NCBI RefSeq assembly: GCF_900170035.1
Contig: NZ_LT828543.1
Coordinates: forward strand, 255,438 to 319,437
DNA from: Desulfamplus magnetovallimortis
Lineage (GTDB): Bacteria > Desulfobacterota > Desulfobacteria > Desulfobacterales > Desulfobacteraceae
Length of the DNA: 64,000 nt
Direction of reading: 5' to 3'
The notes below the pieces were generated by a model that was given only the letters and a program-made list of their open reading frames with translations, was not told the DNA's origin and searched no databases. A program made the translations under genes and the position numbers. How positions within the stretch are numbered: the stretch's first letter is position 1; each line of letters opens with the position of its first letter. Shown one piece after another: positions 23,141 to 31,951 of this stretch.

Positions 23141-24498
23141 ATCTACGCCGCCGATTGCTGAAACTTCATCCAGCAGCTCTGGTTTTATCAAGTTTTATGG
23201 CAGCCATTTTTTTGGGAATGTTTCTGCTTAAATTACCCGTTTCAGTGAAAACAGGAATGTTATCATGGATGGATGCACTGTTCACATCCACTTCCGCTGT
23301 CTGTGTGACAGGATTGGTGGTGGTTGACACAGGAACTACCTACTCTCTTTTTGGCCAGATCGTGATTCTCTTTCTCATTCAAATCGGAGGTCTGGGTGTG
23401 ATGACACTCTCTGTGATTCTTTTTCGTGTGATCGGAAAAAGAATCTCTTTTCACCAGCTTATGGCGGTTCAAGATACATTTTTGCACACCCCACAGGAAG
23501 ATATATTCAAGTTGGTAAAACATATTTTTGTGATCACCTTTTTTATTGAACTTGCAGGAACTGTGCTTCTGACTATACATTGGTATGGAGAATTCTCTTT
23601 ATCAAAAGCTTTATATACAGCTCTTTTTCACTCAATTTCAGCATTTTGCAACGCCGGTTTTTCCCTTTTTCCAGACAGCCTCGTCACCTGGAACGGAACT
23701 CTTCTGCTGAACATGACCATATGCACTCTCATCGTTTGTGGAGGAATCGGGTTTTCGGTACTCTATGAGTTCAAGAACTGGATCAAATTGAGAAAAAAGA
23801 AAATATTCAGGTTTACTGTGCATCTGAAAACAGTCCTTTTGACAACCGCTATTCTCATACTGCTTGGTGCAGTGTCGTTCTATTTTCTTGAACAAAAAGG
23901 AGTACTTGCCGGAAAACCCTTAAATCAGAAGATTCTCATCTCTCTTTTCCAGTCGATCACCTGTCGAACTGCCGGTTTCAATACAGTTGATTTGAGCATA
24001 TTGAACGATGCGACGCTGGCCTTGATGATTTTTTTCATGTTCTTTGGGGCATCCCCAGGCTCTTGCGGTGGTGGCGTAAAAACCACGACACTCTCTTTAC
24101 TCATAGCCACAACAGTGGCCAGAATGAAACGAATGAAAAGGGTCAATATGTTTAAAAAAAGTATTCCCCAGGAAACTGTGGATCGATCCGCTACCCTGGT
24201 TTTAATGTCAGTGGCAGTTATCAGTATGGTTCTTTTTTTTATTCTTGTGGGAAATACAGCTCTTGCTGCTCCAGAGAAAGAAGCATTTCTTTCCTATTTG
24301 TTTGAGGTGGTTTCGGCCTTTGGGACAGTGGGCTTGTCACTTGGGATCACACCGGATTTAACCTCATGGGGAAAATTTTGGATAATCTTGACCATGATCA
24401 TCGGCAGGGTCGGTATTCTGACTTTTTCATACATAATTGTAGGAACTCATCCCGACAATGGATTTGAACGTGCCGAAGAGAACATGATGATAGGTTAA
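23137..24498 (+). CDS. ktrB: KtrB/TrkH-family K+ transport membrane subunit
   Basis: 453 residues from ATG 23137 (AGGGA six bases upstream; overlaps the previous stop). Four pore repeats: TSTSAVCVTGLVVVD, SISAFCNAGFSLFPDS, QSITCRTAGFNTVDLS and VSAFGTVGLSLGITPD. Length, the short N-terminus (MNLRRRLLKLHPAA) and the single following RCK subunit fit Ktr-type transporters, usually Na+-linked K+ uptake, rather than Trk. Downstream partner KtrA begins 10 bp after the stop. The operon is predicted to be sigma-54 dependent. Confidence 0.92.
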   Translation: MNLRRRLLKLHPAALVLSSFMAAIFLGMFLLKLPVSVKTGMLSWMDALFTSTSAVCVTGLVVVDTGTTYSLFGQIVILFLIQIGGLGVMTLSVILFRVIGKRISFHQLMAVQDTFLHTPQEDIFKLVKHIFVITFFIELAGTVLLTIHWYGEFSLSKALYTALFHSISAFCNAGFSLFPDSLVTWNGTLLLNMTICTLIVCGGIGFSVLYEFKNWIKLRKKKIFRFTVHLKTVLLTTAILILLGAVSFYFLEQKGVLAGKPLNQKILISLFQSITCRTAGFNTVDLSILNDATLALMIFFMFFGASPGSCGGGVKTTTLSLLIATTVARMKRMKRVNMFKKSIPQETVDRSATLVLMSVAVISMVLFFILVGNTALAAPEKEAFLSYLFEVVSAFGTVGLSLGITPDLTSWGKFWIILTMIIGRVGILTFSYIIVGTHPDNGFERAEENMMIG

Positions 24499-24508
24499 CA
24501 GGAGTCTT

Positions 24509-25168
24509 ATGAAAAAATTTGCAGTGATTGGATTAGGTAATTTCGGATTTTATGCGGCCAAAGCGTTATATGAAGATGGCAACGAAGTCATTGCCATTGA
24601 TATTTCCAAAGCCCGTATTCAGGCTATTGATTCCTTCTGTACGGAAGCAATCTTGCTCGAAGCCACAGATAAAGAGCGTTTGAAGGCACTCGGAATTTCA
24701 TCAATGGATGGGGTTATTGTATCTACAGGTACCAAAATCAGTACCAGCATTATGATCTGTCTTCATTTGCATGAACTCGGGGTAAAAAATATCCTTGTCA
24801 AGGCTCTGGACGATGATCACGGTAAAATCCTTAAAAAGGTAGGAGCAACCCAGATCATCCACCCTGAAAGGGATGTTGCCTTACGAATTTCTCAAAAATT
24901 GTCCAGACCCAATATACTGGATTTCATTCCACTGTCGGAAGGGTTTGACCTCGTCCATATTGAACCTCCCAAAAGTTTTATAGGAAAGAACCTTAAGGAG
25001 CTTAACTTAAGAGCAAAGTACAATGTACATATAATCGCTATAAAAGAACAACTGCCTGAAAAATTTTTTTTGGTTCCCAATGCCAATTTTGTTATTAAAG
25101 AGAGTGATGTGCTTATGATTCTTGGGAAATCAGAGGATATCAAAAGAATAAAATTACTGAAAGGATAG
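24509..25168 (+). CDS. ktrA: KtrA-type K+ channel gating subunit (RCK)
   Basis: 219 residues. TrkA-N (about 1-130): KKFAVIGLGNFGFYAAKALY with a proper GxGxxG, then EVIAIDISKARIQAID, LEATDKERLKAL and VSTGTKISTSIMICL. TrkA-C (about 135-218): DLVHIEPPKSFIGKNLKELN ending DVLMILGKSEDIKRIKLL. It forms a cytoplasmic ring that binds ATP/ADP or NAD(H) and gates KtrB, encoded just upstream. Last gene of the island; a nested MITE follows. Confidence 0.92.
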   Translation: MKKFAVIGLGNFGFYAAKALYEDGNEVIAIDISKARIQAIDSFCTEAILLEATDKERLKALGISSMDGVIVSTGTKISTSIMICLHLHELGVKNILVKALDDDHGKILKKVGATQIIHPERDVALRISQKLSRPNILDFIPLSEGFDLVHIEPPKSFIGKNLKELNLRAKYNVHIIAIKEQLPEKFFLVPNANFVIKESDVLMILGKSEDIKRIKLLKG

Positions 25169-25208
25169 TATCTTTGCCATGCAATGCAAATATTTTCATT
25201 TAAGTACC

Positions 25209-25481
25209 GGCATCCTTCATATCAGCTCAAAAGTAGTTTAGACTTTTCGGAAAATTTTAAACCATGATTGAAAGGATTTAAGGATTAACATGATGAAAAA
25301 TCGGCATGTTTCATTTTCCGGTTTACACTTTCCTGAAGCAGAGTCCTGTTTTTCGGGAAACTCTCCCAAAAAGTGTAAAGTACTTTTGATGCGATATGAA
25401 GCATGTCGAAAAATCAGGATAATCCCTTAATCATAAAAATCATGGTTCAGAAAAAGTGTAAACAGATAAATAAAAGATTCC
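25209..25481. mobile_element. MITE family 1, long form, split by a second MITE
   Basis: Starts GGCATCCTTCATATC and ends AAAAGATTCC. Outside the inner insertion it matches the reverse complement of the copy at 48531-48688. Flanks TAAGTACC (25201-25208) and TAAGTGCC (25482-25489) are a 7/8 target duplication. No gene is supported in 25169-25612. Confidence 0.8.
25303..25407. mobile_element. MITE family 1, short form, nested in another copy
   Basis: 105 bp from GGCATGTTTCAT to ATATGAAGCATGTC, with TTTACACTTT and AAAAAGTGTAAA inverted inside. GAAAAATC flanks it exactly (25295-25302 and 25408-25415). The final C of the usual ATGCC end has drifted to ATGTC. Confidence 0.88.
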
Positions 25482-25541
25482 TAAGTGCCATTATTTTCTA
25501 TTGACTCCCAAGATAAGGCTATGATCTTAAAACATAATGCA

Positions 25542-25569
25542 GTAGAGACAAGGCATGCCTTGTCTCTAC
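25542..25569. repeat. 28-bp perfect palindrome, copy 2
   Basis: Identical to 16611-16638. It lies downstream of ktrA and downstream of the ZraP-like gene on the other strand, so it could serve as a 3' hairpin for either. Confidence 0.85.
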
Positions 25570-25612
25570 AATTCATAATTATTTACACAATTATTTTCAA
25601 CTTTTACATGCA

Positions 25613-26215
25613 CTACTCGGCAACTTTTTCAGAGGATTCTTCTGTTGCATTATCATTCTGGCTCTGGAGTGCAGGGCATTTGGCCATATTTCTTGCCTTG
25701 TATTTTGGGCAATCTACATTTGACTTGCTATACCTTGGGCAGTCAGCATTATTACGATTGCATCCTTTTCCCTTGCCCATTCCCATTTTTCCAAATTTTT
25801 CCATTCCATGAAATCCCATGGGAATGTCAATTTCCGGTGCAATCGCTTTTACAGCAAATGCCATTTCAAGTTTTTTACCCATGATCTCTTTTTTTAGATC
25901 TGCAATCTCATTTACCAATGCTTCGATTTTTGGCCTGTCAGGAGAAGATGCTTCCATAAGAACCCTCACCTGCTCATGCCTGGAAATCATGGATGCCCTT
26001 TTATCGGCTGTTTCATCAATAAATTTCTGCTGTAGAGCTTTTATCTGGGTTTTCTGGTCATCTGTCAACTGTGCCCACTGCTGTCCCATCCCCCTGCCGT
26101 TATGATGTCCTTTGCCATATCCATTTTTTCCGCAACCTTCCCATGCAAATGCTGTTCCCATCATTGAGATAATTGTAAAAAGAGTAGCTATTGCAATTAA
26201 AGTCTGTTTTTTCAT
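25613..26215 (-). CDS. Periplasmic ZraP/Spy-like heavy-metal-stress protein
   Basis: 200 residues from ATG 26215 with AAGGAGA five bases upstream. A signal peptide is clear (MKKQTLIAIATLFTIISMMG to TAFA-W). The mature protein opens with a Gly/His-rich segment (GYGKGHHNGRGMGQQW). A helical LTxxQ region follows (QLTDDQKTQIKALQQKF, then a helix-rich core to about residue 130) as in ZraP, Spy and CpxP. The C-terminus has Cys/Met-rich patches (KGCNRNNADCPRYSKSN, DCPKYKARNMAKCPAL) likely to bind metal. Role: periplasmic chaperone or metal scavenger. A repeat unit sits in its upstream region. No partner two-component genes adjoin it. Confidence 0.8.
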   Translation of the reverse strand: MKKQTLIAIATLFTIISMMGTAFAWEGCGKNGYGKGHHNGRGMGQQWAQLTDDQKTQIKALQQKFIDETADKRASMISRHEQVRVLMEASSPDRPKIEALVNEIADLKKEIMGKKLEMAFAVKAIAPEIDIPMGFHGMEKFGKMGMGKGKGCNRNNADCPRYSKSNVDCPKYKARNMAKCPALQSQNDNATEESSEKVAE

Positions 26216-26288
26216 GTTGTCTCCTTCTGGTCTCTGTAACCATTTTAAAATTTTTCATTCGCTGTGTTTTTAATTTACCCAATTTTTT

Positions 26289-26355
26289 TTACCGTGGAAA
26301 TAGATACATTATTGCCATAGTCGGGGGTGGCCGGACTCCGGCCATGACGGTTTAC
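26289..26355. repeat. Dispersed repeat family 3 (CCGTGGAAATAGATACA ... GCCATGACGG)
   Basis: TTACCGTGGAAATAGATACA, then GGGGGTGGCC and GGCCATGACGGTTTAC. Related units lie at 33916-33979, 47286-47408 (diverged) and twice at 59885-60012. The remainder of 26216-26560 holds no gene I can support. Confidence 0.75.
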
Positions 26356-26560
26356 ATTAATAAAAAGCACAATGTCATGGGTATTTAATTATTTGCTTTC
26401 CCTGTCCAACTTCCCAAAAAAAAGCTCTTTATCATGGAAACAGAGTATATCAAGTAGCGTGCCAAGCTATAATTTATTTTATAAAGCCTTGAATTTTTAA
26501 TATATTTTATTTAACAAAGAAAATATTGCGAATACTCTTCTGGATAATTAAAAAGCAAAG

Positions 26561-26610
26561 TGGGTATTTTATACTCACATGGTGCTATCCATATGGATAT
26601 AAAATACCCA
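26561..26610 (-). terminator. Hairpin at the 3' end of the chemoreceptor gene
   Basis: TGGGTATTTTATA (26561-26573) and its exact inverse (26598-26610) form a 13-bp stem with a 24-base loop. Read on the minus strand it is followed by CTTTGCTTTTTAA. It lies 33 bp after the chemoreceptor stop. Confidence 0.6.
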
Positions 26611-26642
26611 ACTCATTATTTTTGAAAATTATCTGTCAAGCA

Positions 26643-28616
26643 TCAGATCTTGAACTGTTTCAAAATATCTTCTATATGACTGGATATTTTTTCGATTTCA
26701 GAGGCACTGTTCTGAACATCTACACTCTCATTTTCAACACTTGATGAGGCGGAGTTCAGTTCTACGACAGACTCCCCGCTCTTTCGGGTCTGTTCGGTAA
26801 TGATTGCGATACTTTCGGATATCTCCCTGATTCCAATGGTTGCCTCTTGGTAGTTCTGACCGATTTCCACAGTTTTTCGGGATTGTTCATCCACATTATC
26901 TGAAATGGTGGAAATTATGCCATCCATCTCGTGAATAACACCGGAAATCTTTTCGATTCCGGTCATGGATTCCAGGGTTGCTTTTTGGATATTGTCGATC
27001 TTCTCCTTGATATCCTTTGTGGCATCTCCGGTCTGTCCGGCCAAAGCCTTTATTTCACCAGCGACAACTGCAAAACCTTTTCCGGCTTCTCCGGCTCTGG
27101 CGGCCTCTATGGTAGCATTCAATGCCAGCAGATTGGTCTGTTCGGAAATATCATTGATGGTATCGGTTACCTTGTGAATATCATTGACTATTCTACTCAA
27201 AAGCTCCATTTTACCAGAAACATCACGGGCACTTTGGGTTGCATTTTCGCTGATTTCACGAGCGGAAGCGGTCTCTGTTGATATTGCCCGAAGAGAAGTT
27301 GAGAGAAAATCAAACCGTTTGGACATCTCCTCCACATTGGTGGAGGTCTCTTCAATTGCTGCGGCAATGGCATTGACATTTTGGCTGGTCTCTTCGGATG
27401 CCTGTGCCAAATCTCCTGCATTACCCGAAAGTGTAGTTGCGTCACTGTTCATCTGCCCGGAGACTTTACTGAGGGTTTCCGAAGCTGCCTCAAGGACACT
27501 TACATTTTCTTTCAGATTTTTAAATACCTCCTGATTTACTGCAAGACAATGGTTTAGAGTTTGACCAAGATAGCCCATCTCATCTGGTCTGTAAACCCTT
27601 GACCTGACAGTCAAATCACCCTCTGATGCCTCTGTCACTATCTTTGCAAATCGCTTCATACGACTGTTGAGCAAAATCTTGAAAAGAAAGTAAAGCATAA
27701 CCATAGTTATAAAAACAAATCCAATCCCAATTGACGAATAGAGAAAGAGCATATTATGTATTGCAGCTACCTGCTTGGATATATCCTTCTCTACCACAAT
27801 TACTCCTTCAATTTTTCCACTGAAATCTTTTAACGGACCAATAAGGTTAAATATATGCTTTTCATCAATTATACTTTCCACACTTTCAATTTTTCCGTTT
27901 TCCATGACATCGTCAAAAACGGTAAAAAAATCTTCCATATTTGCAACCTGAAAATTCCTGGCAAGCAACTGATATTTTCCTGACTCATCTTTTCCCAAAA
28001 TAGAGGCATTTATGTGATAGAGATTCTGAAGCCTTTCAAGAAAAGTGTCGTTTAGAGAGATGGCAAACTCCACGGAGCCTATGTGATCCTTGCCAGAAAA
28101 TACCGGTGAAAGTCCCCGTATGCCAAAGCCAAATGCACCTCGATCAAGCCCCCTAACGGTTTTCAATTTTTTGTTGGCTGCCACGATTGTAGGTCTGATC
28201 TGGGAAAGGTCATCTCCGAATTTGTCAGGTTTGTGAAGCCGCAGAAAAGATGTGGCCGGTGGCAGATGAAACTGAAACTGATTGATATTTATCTCGCTTT
28301 TGATCTTTTTGTACATTGGAAGCAGCATTGATTTAAGGCCATCCCTGTCCCTATTCTTGAAAAGCTCTTGAACAGTTTCAGTGTCAGCCACCCACACAGC
28401 AAGACCCAAAGCCCTCATGGAGGCATTATCTATATGGTCAATCACCTGGCTGTACTGATGTTCCATCTCTTCCATCAGGGCAGCCTGAAGCTCTTTTTTT
28501 CCGGCATAGTAATCCGTGGTCAGAATACTACCCACAGCAACAACAAAAATTATGATGATAAAAAGCTGAAGTTTGAATTGAATCGTTTTATACCATTTGA
28601 TCTTGATTTTCTGCAT
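26643..28616 (-). CDS. Methyl-accepting chemotaxis protein with double Cache sensor
   Basis: 657 residues from ATG 28616 (GAGGAAAT upstream). TM1 (about 12-35) is followed by a periplasmic sensor of about 250 residues with [20 protein letters not shown] and [20 protein letters not shown], typical of dCache_3. TM2 lies at about 290-315, then HAMP. The cytoplasmic signalling domain has the hairpin tip [20 protein letters not shown] and [20 protein letters not shown]. Binds a periplasmic ligand and signals to CheA/CheW. No che genes lie in the window, so it is an orphan receptor here. Confidence 0.93.
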   Translation of the reverse strand: MQKIKIKWYKTIQFKLQLFIIIIFVVAVGSILTTDYYAGKKELQAALMEEMEHQYSQVIDHIDNASMRALGLAVWVADTETVQELFKNRDRDGLKSMLLPMYKKIKSEININQFQFHLPPATSFLRLHKPDKFGDDLSQIRPTIVAANKKLKTVRGLDRGAFGFGIRGLSPVFSGKDHIGSVEFAISLNDTFLERLQNLYHINASILGKDESGKYQLLARNFQVANMEDFFTVFDDVMENGKIESVESIIDEKHIFNLIGPLKDFSGKIEGVIVVEKDISKQVAAIHNMLFLYSSIGIGFVFITMVMLYFLFKILLNSRMKRFAKIVTEASEGDLTVRSRVYRPDEMGYLGQTLNHCLAVNQEVFKNLKENVSVLEAASETLSKVSGQMNSDATTLSGNAGDLAQASEETSQNVNAIAAAIEETSTNVEEMSKRFDFLSTSLRAISTETASAREISENATQSARDVSGKMELLSRIVNDIHKVTDTINDISEQTNLLALNATIEAARAGEAGKGFAVVAGEIKALAGQTGDATKDIKEKIDNIQKATLESMTGIEKISGVIHEMDGIISTISDNVDEQSRKTVEIGQNYQEATIGIREISESIAIITEQTRKSGESVVELNSASSSVENESVDVQNSASEIEKISSHIEDILKQFKI

Positions 28617-28684
28617 ATTAATTTCCTCTGTTGTTTCTACTTTATTAACCTCTCAAAACCGACAACTATATTAAAATATTATTT

Positions 28685-30655
28685 TCAGCGAACAGGCCAT
28701 TTGATAGTCCAGCAGGCTCCTTTGGCAGATTCCAGATGCCACTCTCCTTCCAGTTGATCCGTCACAAGGGCTTTGACCAGTTTGATGCCAAGGGTATGAT
28801 CTTGTTTCAAATCAATATCATGGGAAAATCCTGGGCCACTGTCACAAATTTTAACAATAATGCAACTTTTTTTATTAATTGATGCTATGATCTCTATTTC
28901 AAGAGGATGCTCATCTGAAACAGCGTATTTCATGGCATTTGTAATAAGTTCCGTGGCAATCAAGCCAAATGGCGCAGCATGATCAAGGCTCAGTACAATA
29001 TCCTGGGCACTAATTCTTATATTGATTGTTTCTCTGGAATTTATATAAACAGGGCAAAGTTGATTTGAAAGGGTTTCAAGGTATTCTTGCATGTTGATTT
29101 GAGACAGTGTTTCGGATTGGTAGAGACTTTCATGAACAATTGCTATGGATTGTATCCGGTTCTGGGAATCCTTAAAAACTGACACCGCATCCTCATCTTT
29201 CAATTTTCCGGATTGAAGTCGCAGCAAACTGGAAATTACCTGCATATTGTTTTTGACACGATGATGTATCTCCCTTAACAGAAGTTCCTTCTCCTCAAGA
29301 GATGACTTTATTTGCTGGACAGCTCTTTTTTTATCTGTAATATCCTCTGCAATGGCAATGACCATAAGTTTGTTTTCGATTTGAAGCGGTGCAAAAGATA
29401 TTCGGCAATCAAAACTTGTACCGTTTTTTCTTATCCATCTGGTTTCAAGATTGCTGTTGGAGCCACTTTTAACCATTTCGCTGACAACTTTTTCAGATTC
29501 ACGTAAAGAATTTTTGTCAGGATATGTGATGTCAGTGGATTTTCCGATCAGCTCCCCATCCTGAAACCCAAGAATTTTATACATTGCAGAGTTACACCAT
29601 GTAATAATCTTTCCTTCACTCAGCCCTATTCCCAGAGGAGATGCATCAAGAATGGTGCGAAGTGTCTTCTCAGAGCTTGTAAGTGCTGCGGTCTTTGTGG
29701 CAACCTGTTCACGAAGATTAAGATTCCAGAACCAGACAAGAGCAGTCAACAGGGCAACAGCGGCGAGAACCGCCACAATATATGGCCACAAAAAGAAAAA
29801 CCATGGAGTCTGCTCTGCTGAAAATGATACTCCAAGCCACTTATGCTGGATTTGAGAGAGCACTCCTTTTTGGCGCGCAAGTTCAATGCCCTTGTTCATG
29901 ATACTAAGCAAAGCGCCGCCAGGCTCTTTCAATCCCATGCAGTTATGCCCAACGTAAAGCGGGGTACCCACTTTTTTAATCTGCTGGGTAAGATTGTTTG
30001 AGAACACATGATAGAGCACAATCTGTTCATCTCCGATCACAGCGTCTGCATCTCCTGAGATCACATTCTCGGTGGCTTCTGCAAAATTCTTAGTGTAGTT
30101 AAAATTACAGTTAATACCATTTAGCTCAAGATACTCTTTGGCATAATCTCCGGCCTGCATTGCAACTACCTTGCCCTTAAGATCTGTAATATCCTTAATA
30201 TCAGGGCGCTGGGCAGAGACAAAAATCGTAGCCGGCACCTCAAACATGGTCTGGGTAAAATCAAAGGTTTTATCCCTTTTATCACTGAAAAAAAAGCTGG
30301 TCAGCACATCTGCCTTTCCGGATAAAACAGCCCTTTGAGCCTCCTGAAAAGAGCTGTCAGTAAACAATGCCTTAAAGCCGAATTCAGTGGCAATCCACCG
30401 AATGAGTTCAATGCACATACCAGTGTGGTCACCATCCTCTCCCACAAATTCAAATGGCGGGTAGTGGGTCTGGCTCATAAATACCAAAGTTCCCTTTTTT
30501 TTCAGATATGCCCTTTCGGCCTTTGTCAACTCTATGGCATAACCTTTTGGGCTGTTACAAACCAGAAAAAAAAGAGTGAAGACAGTCAGATAAAATATGA
30601 GCTGATACCCTGAATCTATAACATAACTTATCTTATTTTTATATTTTTGTACCAC
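28685..30655 (-). CDS. Hybrid-input sensor kinase: SBP_bac_3 + PAS + HisKA_2
   Basis: 656 residues from GTG 30655, with GGAG seven bases upstream; an ATG at 30685 is possible but has no better site. Both starts overlap the 3' end of the upstream response-regulator gene. A signal-anchor segment (YQLIFYLTVFTLFFLVCN) is followed by a periplasmic type-3 solute-binding domain (about 45-275; KKKGTLVFMSQTHYPPFEFV, then VLTSFFFSDKRDKTFDF). A TM helix (WPYIVAVLAAVALLTALVW), a PAS domain (about 335-450), HisKA_2 (LLREIHHRVKNNMQVISSLL) and HATPase_c follow. It likely senses an amino-acid-like ligand and phosphorylates the neighbouring response regulator. Confidence 0.9.
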   Translation of the reverse strand: MVQKYKNKISYVIDSGYQLIFYLTVFTLFFLVCNSPKGYAIELTKAERAYLKKKGTLVFMSQTHYPPFEFVGEDGDHTGMCIELIRWIATEFGFKALFTDSSFQEAQRAVLSGKADVLTSFFFSDKRDKTFDFTQTMFEVPATIFVSAQRPDIKDITDLKGKVVAMQAGDYAKEYLELNGINCNFNYTKNFAEATENVISGDADAVIGDEQIVLYHVFSNNLTQQIKKVGTPLYVGHNCMGLKEPGGALLSIMNKGIELARQKGVLSQIQHKWLGVSFSAEQTPWFFFLWPYIVAVLAAVALLTALVWFWNLNLREQVATKTAALTSSEKTLRTILDASPLGIGLSEGKIITWCNSAMYKILGFQDGELIGKSTDITYPDKNSLRESEKVVSEMVKSGSNSNLETRWIRKNGTSFDCRISFAPLQIENKLMVIAIAEDITDKKRAVQQIKSSLEEKELLLREIHHRVKNNMQVISSLLRLQSGKLKDEDAVSVFKDSQNRIQSIAIVHESLYQSETLSQINMQEYLETLSNQLCPVYINSRETINIRISAQDIVLSLDHAAPFGLIATELITNAMKYAVSDEHPLEIEIIASINKKSCIIVKICDSGPGFSHDIDLKQDHTLGIKLVKALVTDQLEGEWHLESAKGACWTIKWPVR

Positions 30656-31638
30656 TCCTGATCTCCATACAGCCTGCCGGCACATTCAGGACAAATTCCA
30701 TGGCTGAATGTGGCATCCGAATATTTTTGAATATATGCCTCAAGTATATTCCAGTACCCCTTATCATCTCTTATTTTTTTACAACTTGAACAAATAGGTA
30801 TCAATCCACTTAATGTCTTTATATTGTCAAGAGCCTCCTGGAGTTGCTTAACCTTTTTTTTCAGCTCAAATCCAAGTTTTTTTCGTTGTGTGATATCTCG
30901 GTTATTACCCCTTCTTCCCAGATATTTGCCTTCAGGGGAAACAACAGACTGGCAGAGATGTTCTATCCAGATGACTTCACCATCTTTCCGCACAATTTCA
31001 AACTCCAGGGGGTTTTGTTCATCAGTGGAGGATATGTGAGAGTGAAACTCTTCTTTTATCCTCTCCCTCTCATCGCTTTTTAAAATTGTATAGAAAAAAT
31101 CAGGATTTTCGATAAAATTATCAGGAGAATATCCGGTGAGGCGTTCACAGGAGGGTGAACAGTAAAGATAAATACCTTCGGGACTTATCCATGTCTCCCA
31201 GTCATATGTGTAATTGGCAATTGTTTTAAATCGAAGTTCGCTCTCTTTCAGTTTTTTCTCCATACGGGCTTTATAAAGAGAGATCTCAAGTGTATTTTTT
31301 AGGTCTTCATATTTAACAGGTTTTTTCAAAAAGGCGTATGGCCCGGCTTTTTTCGCTTTTTCGATTATGGATTTGTCGGAAAAAGCAGTCAAAAAAATGA
31401 TGGGAATATGTAACTTTTCCGTGATTTCAAGCGCAGCCTCAATGCCGGTCATTTCGCCCTTGAGCTTGATATCCATCAAAATGAAGTCGGGCATTTTTTC
31501 CTGTGCTGCTTTAAAGGCATCTTCGGCATACCGGATAGTTTCCGGTTCCGGTGCGTATCCAAGTTGGCTCAACTGCTCCATGAGATCCATCCCGAAAATG
31601 ATTTCGTCTTCCACAATCAAAATTTTTGCTGGATCCAT
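30628..31638 (-). CDS. Response regulator: REC + PAS + conserved Cys-motif tail
   Basis: 336 residues from ATG 31638. Receiver (about 4-120): ILIVEDEIIFGMDL, phospho-Asp in DFILMDIKLKGEMTG, IFLTAFSD and FLKKPVKYEDL. PAS (about 130-255): TIANYTYDWETWISPEG, RLTGYSPDNF, WIEHLCQSVV. A coiled linker leads to a conserved C-terminal motif, LIPICSSCKKIRDDKGYW through FSHGICPECAGRLYG, whose paired CxxC motifs suggest a zinc or redox site. No DNA-binding domain. It is the upstream partner of the SBP-PAS kinase, whose coding region it overlaps. Confidence 0.9.
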   Translation of the reverse strand: MDPAKILIVEDEIIFGMDLMEQLSQLGYAPEPETIRYAEDAFKAAQEKMPDFILMDIKLKGEMTGIEAALEITEKLHIPIIFLTAFSDKSIIEKAKKAGPYAFLKKPVKYEDLKNTLEISLYKARMEKKLKESELRFKTIANYTYDWETWISPEGIYLYCSPSCERLTGYSPDNFIENPDFFYTILKSDERERIKEEFHSHISSTDEQNPLEFEIVRKDGEVIWIEHLCQSVVSPEGKYLGRRGNNRDITQRKKLGFELKKKVKQLQEALDNIKTLSGLIPICSSCKKIRDDKGYWNILEAYIQKYSDATFSHGICPECAGRLYGDQEWYKNIKIR

Positions 31639-31668
31639 CTCTCGCCCCCTGTTGCATAAAGGTAGGTT

Positions 31669-31842
31669 CTCAAAATCGACATCTTATTGCTTTTTCAGAA
31701 GTTATTGCAGTTGTCTGAACCAGGATAACCAGGATGGATAGGATGCTCAGGATAGATAATCCTGCCTTATCCTGTTAATCTTGGGAATCCTGATTCAGAC
31801 AGTGTTGACAAGGCTTACAAGATCATAGGTGTCGACTTTGAG
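31669..31842. mobile_element. MITE family 2, copy 1 (174 bp)
   Basis: Ends CTCAAAATCGACATCTT and GTCGACTTTGAG are inverted repeats. The interior is rich in CAGGAT/ATCCTG motifs. Flanks TAGGTT and TTGGTT match 5/6. Near-identical copies lie at 34931-35104 (inverted) and 48315-48487. It fills most of the 31639-31951 gap. Confidence 0.85.
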
Positions 31843-31951
31843 TTGGTTATAATAATGAAAAATATTTCCTCAAAGACGACACACATGGTCCTTTGAGGCT
31901 TATCATCACATTTCAAGAGTCGTAAATTTTACAACTATCTTCCATGGCTAT

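Noticed and set aside
25485-25884. Plus-strand frames opposite the ZraP-like gene
   Set aside because: They are antisense to a gene with signal peptide, ribosome site and family motifs, and begin inside a MITE and a palindrome.
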